From Actinophytocola xinjiangensis (GTDB taxonomy: Bacteria > Actinomycetota > Actinomycetes > Mycobacteriales > Pseudonocardiaceae): a DNA stretch of 64,000 nt. The first letter of the stretch is position 1. Each line of letters begins with the position of its first letter. The position numbers and the translations under genes were made by a program. Below the pieces are notes generated by a model. That model was not told the origin of the DNA and did not search any database. It saw only the letters and a list, made by a program, of their open reading frames with translations. The stretch is taken from contig NZ_MSIF01000005.1 of assembly GCF_001921215.1 (NCBI RefSeq), positions 62,001 to 126,000 on the forward strand, written 5' to 3'. Shown here one piece after another: positions 1-8,017 of the stretch.

Positions 1-239
1 GGGCGATCACCACCCCGACCGGCCGACTCGAACTGGCCCGACCGTCGATGTGGAAGTCGGCGTGGGAACTGGGTCGCGGTGGCCAGCCCGTCGGGCGGAT
101 CGCGTATGACGGAGTGTTCACGCGGACGTCGTACGCGGACCTGCCGAGCGACCTGCCGCTGGCCATTCGGGTGTTCGCGCACTACGTCGTGCTCATGATG
201 TGGGAGCGCGCGGCCGCCGCGGCCGCCGCCTCCTCGTGA
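1..239 (+). CDS. C-terminal part of a conserved hypothetical protein
   Basis: Only the last 78 residues are in the window; the frame is open from base 3 and ends with TGA at 237-239. The segment contains RPSMWKSAWELGR, then a short aromatic and hydrophobic tail (VFAHYVVLMMW) and ends in an alanine run. It has the look of a small beta-rich actinobacterial protein, but I do not recognise a family. The stop overlaps the GTG start of the next gene as GTGA, so the two are probably translationally coupled. Confidence 0.6.
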   Translation, partial: AITTPTGRLELARPSMWKSAWELGRGGQPVGRIAYDGVFTRTSYADLPSDLPLAIRVFAHYVVLMMWERAAAAAAASS

Positions 240-1090
240 ACCCGGCGAAGGTGCTGGTTACCGGGGCGGCGGGGTTTCTCGGGCGTGCCGTGGTTCGGGC
301 CTTGGCCGGGCGGGGGCATTCGGTGACGGCGTTCACCCGGGGGGACGGCGCGGTCCCGGAGGGTGCCGATCGGCATGTTCGGGGTGACGTCCGGGACGCC
401 CACCGGGTCGCCGAGGCGGTCGGTGGGGTGGACGCGGTGTGTCATCTCGCGGCGTTGACCGGGGTGCGGGCGTCGTTCGCCGAGCCGTTGGAGTACTGGC
501 TGACCAATGTCGGCGGCACGGTCAACGTGTTGGCGGCGCTGGGCGGCGACGGTGGACGGCTGGTGGTCGCGTCCACGGCCGCCGGGCGGGACAGCAGTCC
601 CTACGCGGCGACCAAGTGGGCCGCCGACCGGGCGTGCGCGGATGTCGCGGCCGCCGGTGGTCTCGGGGCGGTGAGCCTGCGCGCCTACAACCTGGCCGGA
701 CCGGGGGATCCCGACGAGCGGCGGTTGATCCCGAAGATCCTGGCGGTCGCGGCGGGGCGCGGGGAGTTCGTGGTCAACGGTGACGGGTCGGTGATCCGCG
801 ACTTCGTCCATGTCGAGGACATGGCCGACGCCGTCGTGCTGGCGTTGGACGCCTGCGCGGCGGGCGGGTGGCGGGGTTACGACATCGGGAGCGGGCGGCG
901 CACGTCGGTGCTGGAGGTCGTGCGGGTCGTCGAGGACGTCACGGGGCGGGCGGTGCCGGTTCAGCACGCTCCGGCGGTGGACGAGCCGGCGGTGCTGGTC
1001 GCCGATCCCACGTCGGCGCGGCGGGAGTTGGGGTGGCGGCCGGCGCGCTCCGACGTCCGCAGGATCGTGGAGGACGCCTGGCGGTCGTGA
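236..1090 (+). CDS. NAD-dependent epimerase/dehydratase (extended SDR)
   Basis: Predicted 284-residue cytoplasmic oxidoreductase of the extended short-chain dehydrogenase family, which acts on nucleotide sugars or similar substrates. The Rossmann motif TGAAGFLG lies at the N-terminus, followed by the acidic NAD-selecting region, VCHLAALTG, and the catalytic tyrosine/lysine pair in SPYAATKWAADR. The substrate-side part has FVHVEDMADAVVLAL, typical of UDP-sugar epimerases. The GTG at 236 is chosen because it overlaps the upstream TGA and directly precedes the Rossmann strand; an ATG at 200 would add a low-quality GARGRRGRR tail. The exact substrate cannot be read from the sequence. Confidence 0.85.
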   Translation: MNPAKVLVTGAAGFLGRAVVRALAGRGHSVTAFTRGDGAVPEGADRHVRGDVRDAHRVAEAVGGVDAVCHLAALTGVRASFAEPLEYWLTNVGGTVNVLAALGGDGGRLVVASTAAGRDSSPYAATKWAADRACADVAAAGGLGAVSLRAYNLAGPGDPDERRLIPKILAVAAGRGEFVVNGDGSVIRDFVHVEDMADAVVLALDACAAGGWRGYDIGSGRRTSVLEVVRVVEDVTGRAVPVQHAPAVDEPAVLVADPTSARRELGWRPARSDVRRIVEDAWRS

Positions 1091-1140
1091 CACCGGCGCA
1101 CCGGTTCCGATAGTTCACTGCTCGATGTACTGTTCTCCTC

Positions 1141-1743
1141 GTGCTGAACTCACAGAGGCAGGCCGTGCTGACGCGGCGGATCCGTTGGCTCGTCGCCGCG
1201 ACGATCGGGTACAACGTCGTCGAGGCCGTGGTGGCGATCAGCGCGGGAACGATCGCGTCATCGACGGCACTGGTGGGCTTCGGCCTGGACTCGGTGATCG
1301 AGGTGGCCTCGGCGGCGGCCGTGGCCTGGCAGTTCTCCGGCGCCGATCCGCACGCCAGGGAGCGGACGGCACTGCGCGTCATCGCGGTGTCGTTCTTCGC
1401 GCTGGCGGCCTTCGTCGGCGTGGAGTCGGTCCGGGCGCTGCTGGGCGGCGCGACGGCCGACCATTCCACCGTCGGGATCGTGCTGGCGGCGGTCTCGCTG
1501 GCGGTGATGCCGGGGCTGTCCTACGCGCAGCGACGGGCAGGCCGCGAACTCGGGTCGGCCAGCGCCGTGGCGGACTCCCAGCAGACCTTGCTGTGCACGT
1601 ACCTGTCCGGCGTGCTGCTCGCCGGCCTGCTGCTCAACAGCCTGTTCGGCTGGAGTTGGGCCGACCCGGTCGCCGCGCTGGTCATCGCGGGGGTGGCGGT
1701 GCGCGAAGGTCGGGAGGCCTGGCGCGGAGATCAGTGCTGCTGA
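1141..1743 (+). CDS. Short cation diffusion facilitator-like membrane protein
   Basis: A 200-residue integral membrane protein with about five hydrophobic segments. GFGLDSVIEVASAAAV resembles the metal-binding second helix of cation diffusion facilitators, and the C-terminal part (ADSQQTLLC...WADPVAALVIAG...EGREAWRG) matches their fifth and sixth helices, including the paired aspartates. Typical CDF exporters are about 300 residues and end in a cytoplasmic ferredoxin-like domain; this one stops right after the membrane domain. It is therefore either a minimal transporter or a specialised relative. GTG start. The 3' end overlaps the convergent DinB-like gene by 13 bases. Confidence 0.75.
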   Translation: MLNSQRQAVLTRRIRWLVAATIGYNVVEAVVAISAGTIASSTALVGFGLDSVIEVASAAAVAWQFSGADPHARERTALRVIAVSFFALAAFVGVESVRALLGGATADHSTVGIVLAAVSLAVMPGLSYAQRRAGRELGSASAVADSQQTLLCTYLSGVLLAGLLLNSLFGWSWADPVAALVIAGVAVREGREAWRGDQCC

Positions 1744-2207
1744 GACGGCGCGAGGATCTGTTCGCGCAGGATGTCGGCGTGGCCGCAGTGCTGGTGCAGT
1801 TCCCGCAGGACCTGGAGGTACACCCAGTGCAGGGTGCGCGGGCCGCCTCGGTGGCCGGTGACGACCGCGTCCAGCGGCAGGTCGGCGACCATCGTCCGCG
1901 CCGTCGCGCAGGCCGACCGGAACGCGGCGGTGACCGACTCGATGGTGTCGTGCGCCGCCAGCTGGAACGACTCGTCGGGAGAGTTCACCAGGCCCAGGTC
2001 CGCGCGGGGGCGGCCACCGACACACTCCTCGAACCAGATGCGCTGCATCCACGTGACGTGCTTGAGCAGCCCCAGCAACGTCGTCGCCGACGGGACCAGG
2101 CGGCGGCGGGCCTGGTCCTCGGTGAGACCGACCAGGGTCGCCTCGATGGCGGTGCGGCCCTGCTCGACGAACGTGTCCAGCTGGGTTCGGGTGTCGGCCA
2201 CGAGCAC
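1731..2207 (-). CDS. DinB/DUF664-like protein
   Basis: A 158-residue protein of the DinB-like four-helix bundle superfamily (DUF664 type). These often bind a metal through three histidines and include mycothiol-dependent enzymes. TTLLGLLKHVTWMQRIWFEE is the usual first-histidine helix (LxHxxxxxxxW), and LRELHQHCGHADILREQI is the C-terminal HxxHxGHxDxLRE signature. The GTG at 2207 is preferred over a longer frame because AAGGAG at 2216-2221 sits eight bases upstream and this start avoids overlapping the phosphatase gene. The substrate is unknown; mycothiol-linked chemistry is a family-level guess. Confidence 0.8.
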   Translation of the reverse strand: MLVADTRTQLDTFVEQGRTAIEATLVGLTEDQARRRLVPSATTLLGLLKHVTWMQRIWFEECVGGRPRADLGLVNSPDESFQLAAHDTIESVTAAFRSACATARTMVADLPLDAVVTGHRGGPRTLHWVYLQVLRELHQHCGHADILREQILAPSQQH

Positions 2208-2227
2208 CGGCGGAACTCCTTGCGGGA

Positions 2228-2647
2228 TCAGGCGAAGCGGCGAACCCAGCGGCGCTGCCACGGGGTCTCGACCGCTCGGCGGTGGTAGTGCTTCCTGGTC
2301 CAGGACACGGCATCACGCGCGGGCACGCCCGAGAGCACCGCCAGGCACGCGATCACCGTCCCGGTCCGGCCGATGCCACCCCCGCACGCCACCTCCACCC
2401 GCTCCCCCGCCCGCGCGGCGGCGTGCAGGGCGCGGATCGCCTCGGCGGCCCCGGCCGGGTCGGCGGGGAGGCGGAAATCGGGCCAGTCCAGCCATTCGTG
2501 GGGCCACGGCGGGCGGTGGTCGCGGTGTTTGGCGCCCAGGTACAGGGCCCGGTCGGGGGTGCCCGGCGGCGGCGGGTTGCGCAGGCCCCGGCCGCGGACC
2601 ACGCAGCCGTCGGGGAGGCTGATCGCCCCGGGGAGAACCTCAGGCAT
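2228..2647 (-). CDS. Dual-specificity-like protein tyrosine phosphatase
   Basis: A 139-residue cytoplasmic protein with the Cys-X5-Arg phosphatase loop written as ACGGGIGRTGT near residue 88. The general-acid region is probably around WLDWPDFRLPADP. Downstream SWTRKHYHRRAVETPWQRRWV is typical of small actinobacterial tyrosine/dual-specificity phosphatases. It likely removes phosphate from Tyr or Ser/Thr residues, or from a small phospho-substrate. Its start lies inside the last codons of nudC (eight-base overlap), so it is co-transcribed downstream of nudC. Confidence 0.85.
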   Translation of the reverse strand: MPEVLPGAISLPDGCVVRGRGLRNPPPPGTPDRALYLGAKHRDHRPPWPHEWLDWPDFRLPADPAGAAEAIRALHAAARAGERVEVACGGGIGRTGTVIACLAVLSGVPARDAVSWTRKHYHRRAVETPWQRRWVRRFA

Positions 2648-3614
2648 CGGCCCAGCCCTCCAGCATCATCCTGGCGATCGACGTCGGGCCGGGCAGGCGC
2701 AGGCCGGGCAGCTCGCCGCCGGCGGCGATCGCGGCGCGCAGGCGTTCGCGGGACACCCAGTGGGCCTCCTCGATCTCGCCGTCGGCCGGGGTGAGGGTCG
2801 CGCCGGCCGGCGCCACGGCCGCGAAGCCGATCATGACCGAGCGGGGGAACGGCCACGGTTGGCTTCCCAGGTAACGGATTCCGCTCACCTCCACGCCCAC
2901 CTCCTCGCCGATCTCGCGGCGCACGCACGCCTCCAGCGACTCGCCGGCCTCCACGAAACCGGCCAGGACCGAGTACCGCTGCGCCGGCCACACCGGCTGA
3001 CGCGCCAACAGCACGTGCTCGCCGTTCACGCCGACGTCGTCGTGCACCAGGCAGATGACGGCCGGGTCGGTGCGCGGGTACTCCTCCCGCCCACAGCCCG
3101 TGCACCGGGTCGCCCAGCCGGCGTTGATCCGCGCGGTCACGCTGCCGCAACGGGCACAGAAACCGGCCGCCGCGTGCCAGCTGGCCAGGGCCACCGCCGT
3201 GGTGTACAGGCCGGCGGACATGTCGTCGAGCAGGGCACCGACCGTGCGCAGGTCGTGCCACTGCTCGCCGTCCGGTGTCTCGGCGCCGCTCCACCGGCCC
3301 CAGGCGCTGTCCGGGGACGCCACGCCCTCCCGCAGGTCCGCCGCGTGCCGCAAGGCCCAGTGGCCGACGCCGCCGTGCTCCCCGAGGAACAACGCCTCGG
3401 GCGGAGCCTCGGGGCCGACGGCGGCGGCCGGGCGCAGGGCCAGGGCCGTGGCACCCGGCAGGACCGGGGTGCGGCCCCGGTCGTCCAACAGCAGGACCCT
3501 GCCGTTGGTCCACAGCGTCGCCAGGCGGGGCAGGTCGGTCCGCAGCACCTCCTCGCGGTCCACTGTGGACCGAGAGAGGGTCGGTAAGCCGGACAGGGCG
3601 AACGGCGTGCTCAT
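2640..3614 (-). CDS. nudC: NAD+ diphosphatase / NADH pyrophosphatase NudC
   Basis: A 324-residue NUDIX hydrolase that cleaves NAD(H) to NMN(H) and AMP and, in characterised homologues, removes NAD caps from RNA 5' ends. A four-cysteine zinc ribbon (CARCG ... CTGCG) lies near residues 152-175. The NUDIX box GFVEAGESLEACVRREIGEE follows near 217, and SQPWPFPRS, the motif diagnostic of NudC, near 254. Downstream and overlapping is a phosphatase gene. Upstream, its ATG overlaps the end of an M16 peptidase gene. The M. tuberculosis nudC is also next to the K+ channel/AdnB region, supporting conserved order. Confidence 0.95.
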   Translation of the reverse strand: MSTPFALSGLPTLSRSTVDREEVLRTDLPRLATLWTNGRVLLLDDRGRTPVLPGATALALRPAAAVGPEAPPEALFLGEHGGVGHWALRHAADLREGVASPDSAWGRWSGAETPDGEQWHDLRTVGALLDDMSAGLYTTAVALASWHAAAGFCARCGSVTARINAGWATRCTGCGREEYPRTDPAVICLVHDDVGVNGEHVLLARQPVWPAQRYSVLAGFVEAGESLEACVRREIGEEVGVEVSGIRYLGSQPWPFPRSVMIGFAAVAPAGATLTPADGEIEEAHWVSRERLRAAIAAGGELPGLRLPGPTSIARMMLEGWADA

Positions 3615-4972
3615 TCCGCTCGCACGCCGCCCAGTGCGCTCAGGTACGGCAGCTGCGCGACGTCGCCGACGATCACGCCGGTGTAGCGCGGTGGCGAGAA
3701 GAACCGGCGCGCCGCCTCGGCGATCTGGTCGGCGGTGACCTCCGCCAGCCGCGCCGGGTGGCCGACCAGCCAGTCCATTCCCAGGCCGTAGGCGGCAACG
3801 GCCGCCAGCTGGGAGGCGAGCCCGGTCTGCGAACCCGTCGAGATCAGCAGCGTGCCCACCGCGTACCGGCGCACGGTGTCCACTTCGGACTCCGTTGGCG
3901 GCACGACTCCCAGCCGGCCCAGCTCGTAGCGCATCTCCAGCAGCGCCGGCGCGGTCACGTCACTGGCCGTGTCGGACTCCACCAGCAGCGTCGCGCCGCT
4001 GGGCGTGAACTCCACCGACGACCGCGCGTGGTAGGTGTAGCCCTTGTCCTCACGGATGTTCTCCACCAGCCGCGAGGAGAAGAACCCGCCGTAGACCAGG
4101 TTCGCCAGCTGCAACGCCGGATACAGCTCGTCGGTGCGCGGGACCGCCTGCGCGGACAACCGCAGCTGCGACTGCACCGCCCCCGGCCGCGGCACGAACA
4201 GCAGATCGCCGCCGGACAGCTCCGGCAGCGGCGGCAGCTCGACCGCCGAGGCGTCCGACGCCCACCCGGCGAGGGCCGACGCGATCCGCGCCACCGCGTC
4301 CGCCGGCTCCACGTCACCGACCAGCACCAGCAGCGACCCGCGCGGCAGCACGGCGCCCGCGTGCAGCTCCCGCACCCGCTGCGCGGTGACCACCGCGACA
4401 TCGGCCGCGTCGGGCATCTCCCGGGTGAACGGGTGGTCGCCGTAACGGTGGCGCTGCAACGCCTCACGCGCGATCACGCTGGGCTGCGACCGGGCCACCG
4501 CGATCCGCTCGACCAGCCGGTCCCGCTCGCGGCCCACCTCGTCCTCGGAGTGCAACGCGCCGGTCAGGGTGTCCGCCAGCACGTCGAGCAGCGTGTCGAA
4601 ACCGCTGGCCAGGGCGTTGCCGGCGATCGCGAGCCGCTCCGGGTCGACGCTGGCGTCCAACTCGCCGCCGACCAGGGCCAGGTCGGTGTCGATGGCGAAC
4701 CGGTCGCGGCGCTCGGTGCCGGTCAGCAGCGTCGAGGCCAGCACCTCGGCCACCGCCGCGTGCAGCGGGTCGGTGCCGGCGAACGGGATCCGCAGCCGCA
4801 GCTCCACCATCGGCACGGTCGGCTGGTGGACGGCGATCACCCGCAGGCCGTTGTCCAGCACGGTGTCCTGGACCGACAGCCCGGTCGCCGAGCGCTGCAC
4901 GCCCAGGGCCGGCAGCGGACGCGGGCCGAGCTCGGTACGGCCGATCTCGGACGCGGTGCGAAAACTGGTCAC
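3611..4972 (-). CDS. M16 family peptidase-like subunit lacking the HXXEH motif
   Basis: A 453-residue member of the insulinase/processing-peptidase (M16) superfamily. At the position where the zinc motif HXXEH is expected it reads AGTDPLHAAVAEVL, so it probably cannot bind catalytic zinc. Its C-terminal half keeps M16 features such as LRLSAQAVPRTDELYPALQL and SRLVENIREDKGYTYHARSS. The start is the GTG at 4972, with AGGAGGAG just upstream, sharing GTGA with the stop of the catalytic M16 gene. The tight coupling suggests a heterodimer with that enzyme, like mitochondrial processing peptidase alpha/beta. The 3' end overlaps nudC by four bases. Confidence 0.88.
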   Translation of the reverse strand: MTSFRTASEIGRTELGPRPLPALGVQRSATGLSVQDTVLDNGLRVIAVHQPTVPMVELRLRIPFAGTDPLHAAVAEVLASTLLTGTERRDRFAIDTDLALVGGELDASVDPERLAIAGNALASGFDTLLDVLADTLTGALHSEDEVGRERDRLVERIAVARSQPSVIAREALQRHRYGDHPFTREMPDAADVAVVTAQRVRELHAGAVLPRGSLLVLVGDVEPADAVARIASALAGWASDASAVELPPLPELSGGDLLFVPRPGAVQSQLRLSAQAVPRTDELYPALQLANLVYGGFFSSRLVENIREDKGYTYHARSSVEFTPSGATLLVESDTASDVTAPALLEMRYELGRLGVVPPTESEVDTVRRYAVGTLLISTGSQTGLASQLAAVAAYGLGMDWLVGHPARLAEVTADQIAEAARRFFSPPRYTGVIVGDVAQLPYLSALGGVRAE

Positions 4973-6252
4973 TGGTCTCCTCCTGCCGGGGTCACGGTCA
5001 GCACCGCACGAGCGTCGGGGCGCAACGCCTTGGCCGCGGCGGCGACCGCGTCCGGGGTCACCGCCGAGATCCGCTCGGGCAGCTGGTGGACCAGGCCCGG
5101 GTCCCCGTAGAGCAGTTCGAGCGAGCCGAACGCGAGCGTGCGGGCGATCAGCCGGTCGTGCTCGCGGTGCAGGCCGGCGACCCAGCGGGCGGTGACCTTC
5201 GCCAGCTCCTGCTCGCTGGGCGGGGCGGCGGCGAGCTTGTCGAGCTCCTCGTCGACGGCGGTCAGCACCCGCTCCTGGGCGACCTCCGGCGAGTGCACGG
5301 CGGTGACGATGAACGTGTCCGGGTCGCGCGCCTCGAACGGGCCGAACAGCCCGCACGCGGCGTTGATGTCGGTGACCAGCGGCTCGCGGTGCAGCAGCCG
5401 CTGCTGCAGGCGCGACCCGTCACCCTCGGCGAGCACGGCGGCCAGCACCAGGTTGGCCAGGTACCCGTCGAGCTCGTTGATCGGGTCGGGCATCCGGTAG
5501 CCGACGGCGAAGGCCGGCAGCGGCGCGTGCGGGTCGAGGTGCTCCCCGCGCAGCTCGCTGGTCGGCACCGGCTCGGAGAACGAGGGCCGCACCGGCGCCG
5601 GGCGGTGCGGGACGTCGCCGAAGTGCCGGTCGATCAGCTCCCGCGCCTGGTCGACGGTCACGTCACCGGCGACGGTGAGCACCGCGTTGGCCGGCGCGTA
5701 GTAGGTGTCGAAGAACTGGGCGCAGTCGTCGAGGTCGGCCTGCTCCAGCTCGGAGAAGTCGCCGTAGCCGTTGTGCGCGTTGGGGAAGGTCTGGTAGAGC
5801 ACCGGAGGCAGCAGGATCCACGGGAACCCGCCGTAGGGCCGGTTCAGCACGTTGAGCCGGATCTCCTCCTTGACCACGTCGACCTGGTTGCGCAGGTTCT
5901 CCTCGGTGATCTTGGGGGCGCGCATCCGGTCGGCCTCGAGGAACAGCGCGCGCTCCAGCGCGGCCGAGGGCAGCACCTCGAAGTAGTCGGTGTAGTCCGG
6001 GTGGGTGGACCCGTTGAAGGTGCCACCGGAGGACTGCACGTGCCGAAAGTGCGCGAGCTTCTCCAGGCTTTCGCTGCCCTGGAACATCAGGTGCTCGAAC
6101 AGGTGCGCGAACCCGGTGCGGCCCTGCGGCTCGGAGCGGAACCCGACGTCGTAGTGCACGCTCACGCCCACCACCGGCGCGGTGGGGTCCGGTGCCACCA
6201 CCACCCGCAGCCCGTTGGGGAGCGTGAACCTGTTCAGCTCGGTTACTGGCAT
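4969..6252 (-). CDS. M16 family zinc metallopeptidase, catalytic subunit
   Basis: A 427-residue M16B-type peptidase. The inverted zinc motif HLFEH occurs in GFAHLFEHLMFQG near residue 49, and the third zinc ligand glutamate is expected in VDVVKEEIRLNV. The N-terminus PNGLRVVVAPDPTAPVVGVSV is typical of the family. No signal peptide is seen, so it probably works in the cytoplasm on peptides. It is the upstream member of a two-gene unit, and its partner lacks the active-site motif, so the complex is probably a heterodimer with one working site. Substrates are not indicated by context. Confidence 0.93.
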   Translation of the reverse strand: MPVTELNRFTLPNGLRVVVAPDPTAPVVGVSVHYDVGFRSEPQGRTGFAHLFEHLMFQGSESLEKLAHFRHVQSSGGTFNGSTHPDYTDYFEVLPSAALERALFLEADRMRAPKITEENLRNQVDVVKEEIRLNVLNRPYGGFPWILLPPVLYQTFPNAHNGYGDFSELEQADLDDCAQFFDTYYAPANAVLTVAGDVTVDQARELIDRHFGDVPHRPAPVRPSFSEPVPTSELRGEHLDPHAPLPAFAVGYRMPDPINELDGYLANLVLAAVLAEGDGSRLQQRLLHREPLVTDINAACGLFGPFEARDPDTFIVTAVHSPEVAQERVLTAVDEELDKLAAAPPSEQELAKVTARWVAGLHREHDRLIARTLAFGSLELLYGDPGLVHQLPERISAVTPDAVAAAAKALRPDARAVLTVTPAGGDQ

Positions 6253-6274
6253 GTCCGCAGCCTACGGGCAAACG

Positions 6275-7972
6275 TCACCGAAGCTGGCCCGAGGCGGCGA
6301 ACGCCGCGTCAAGCTCTCGGAGGAATTCGGGGAAGGCCGCGAGGTCGCCCTCGAACCAGTAGACGCGCTCCAGCCCGGCGAGGTGGGCCAGCCAGCGGGT
6401 CGACTCGCCGAGGACGACGGCGTAGGGCAGGGAGCGGGACAGCACCATCTCCCGGTCGGCCGCCGGGACAGCGGCGAGGTCGCCGCGCAGGAAGCCCCGC
6501 AGCCCCCGGACCTGCTGCACGAGCACGCTGCCGCGCGCGGTGCGGGCCGGCATCAGCCGGGCACCGACGGTGAGCCCGAGCCCGCCGGCGACGACCGCCA
6601 GCCCGAGCAGGGCGTGCCCGACGGTGAGCGCGAGGACGACGGTGGTGACCGCGCCGACCAGTGCCAGCAGCGCCCCGGCGACGGTCCAGCGGGTGCGTTC
6701 GCGGTCGGGCCGGCGGGTGAACCAGCCGTGGCGGACCATGCTGGCGTAGAGGTCCTCACGTACCGGGGCGAGGTCGACGCGCAGGCCGGCGAGGGCGACC
6801 TCGGGGCCGTCGCGGAACAGGGCGGTGTGCACGGCGGTCTCGTAGCCGGTGAGCGCGGCGTCGGCGGGGTTGCGGCGCACGAGCGTCCAGCCGGCGGCGG
6901 TGCGGCGGACGGCCAGGTAGTTGCGCACCGCGAGGTCCACGACGGTGGCGGTGACGTCGGCGACGTCGACGTGCTCGTCGATCACCGTGCCGACCTCGCC
7001 GGGCAGCACCCCGTCCGGCGAGGCGAACGCGACCCGGCCACCCTCCTCGACCAGCGGCTCGACCGAGCCGATGTCGGTGGCGGTGGCTCTGGTGTCGCGG
7101 CCCCTGGCCAGCCAGAGCAGCCCGAACCCGCCGACGAGGACCAGCGCGAGCACCCCCAGCCCGATCCCGGACACCGGGGTGATGGCGAACGCGCTTGGCC
7201 GGGCGACCTCGTCGAACCGGGCGTTCGCGCCGACCGTCCCGCCCGGCAGCGTGACCTGGAGGTCGACCCGCTCCCCGGCCGGCAGATCCGGCTGGACGAC
7301 CCGCAGAACCTGCCCGTGGTCGGTGATCGCCGACTCACAGGGCGTGTCCGAACCCTGTCGTCCGGCCCGGCACACGACGTTCTCCGGCGGGCTGGGCGCG
7401 GCGAACGAGGCCCGCACCTGACGCAGGTCGACGTCCCAGCCGCTGGCGAGTTGCCAGCGGACCTGTTGGTGTCCGCCGACGTCACCGACCGCGCCGTCCA
7501 CTGTGTACTTGACGGTGGTGACGCCCTCGCGCAGCCGCAGGATGAGCTCGTCGTCGGTGGTCTCGGCCGAGCCGTTCCCGTCGATGGCGAGATCGTCGAT
7601 GGTGAACACGCGGTCGCGGTCGCCGGCCCTGATCCGCAGGGCGGCGTGCCGGGTCATGCCCGCCACGCCGTGCACGAAGACCTGCTCGGTGACCGAGAGC
7701 CGCCCGTCCGGCTCGACCCGAAGCGCGAGGTTGACACTGCGCGGAACGATCTGACTCGGCGGTGCGCCTGGTCCGGTACCGGGTTCGCCACTGGGTTCGG
7801 TACTGGGTTCGCCGCTGGGCGGCACGGGGAAGTCGAGCGACGGCTGACCGGGTGTCGGACCTGGTGGCGGGCTCGGTTGCGCAGTTGGTTGCGCCACAGC
7901 GAGAACGCCCGCCACGAGGGCAGCGGCCCCCCACTTCGCCAACACGCCTGCGGAGGATAGTGCAGGGGCCAT
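6275..7972 (-). CDS. DUF2207-type membrane protein
   Basis: A 565-residue protein with an N-terminal hydrophobic segment (WGAAALVAGVLAVAQ), a Pro/Ser/Gly-rich linker and an extracytoplasmic beta domain of DUF2207 type (VNLALRVEPDGRLSVTEQV). A membrane helix follows (LGVLALVLVGGFGLLWLA), then a cytoplasmic domain containing two more adjacent helices and the tail LERVYWFEGDLAAFPEFL. Related proteins are widespread in Gram-positive bacteria and have no firm function. The ATG at 7972 is chosen because it begins the signal-like segment; the frame runs further upstream but into the divergent gene. Only 45 bases separate it from that gene, so the two probably share a promoter region. Confidence 0.85.
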   Translation of the reverse strand: MAPALSSAGVLAKWGAAALVAGVLAVAQPTAQPSPPPGPTPGQPSLDFPVPPSGEPSTEPSGEPGTGPGAPPSQIVPRSVNLALRVEPDGRLSVTEQVFVHGVAGMTRHAALRIRAGDRDRVFTIDDLAIDGNGSAETTDDELILRLREGVTTVKYTVDGAVGDVGGHQQVRWQLASGWDVDLRQVRASFAAPSPPENVVCRAGRQGSDTPCESAITDHGQVLRVVQPDLPAGERVDLQVTLPGGTVGANARFDEVARPSAFAITPVSGIGLGVLALVLVGGFGLLWLARGRDTRATATDIGSVEPLVEEGGRVAFASPDGVLPGEVGTVIDEHVDVADVTATVVDLAVRNYLAVRRTAAGWTLVRRNPADAALTGYETAVHTALFRDGPEVALAGLRVDLAPVREDLYASMVRHGWFTRRPDRERTRWTVAGALLALVGAVTTVVLALTVGHALLGLAVVAGGLGLTVGARLMPARTARGSVLVQQVRGLRGFLRGDLAAVPAADREMVLSRSLPYAVVLGESTRWLAHLAGLERVYWFEGDLAAFPEFLRELDAAFAASGQLR

Positions 7973-8017
7973 ATGCTCACCGCCAGTCAGGCCAGTCGGG
8001 TGTTGGGGGGACACGGG

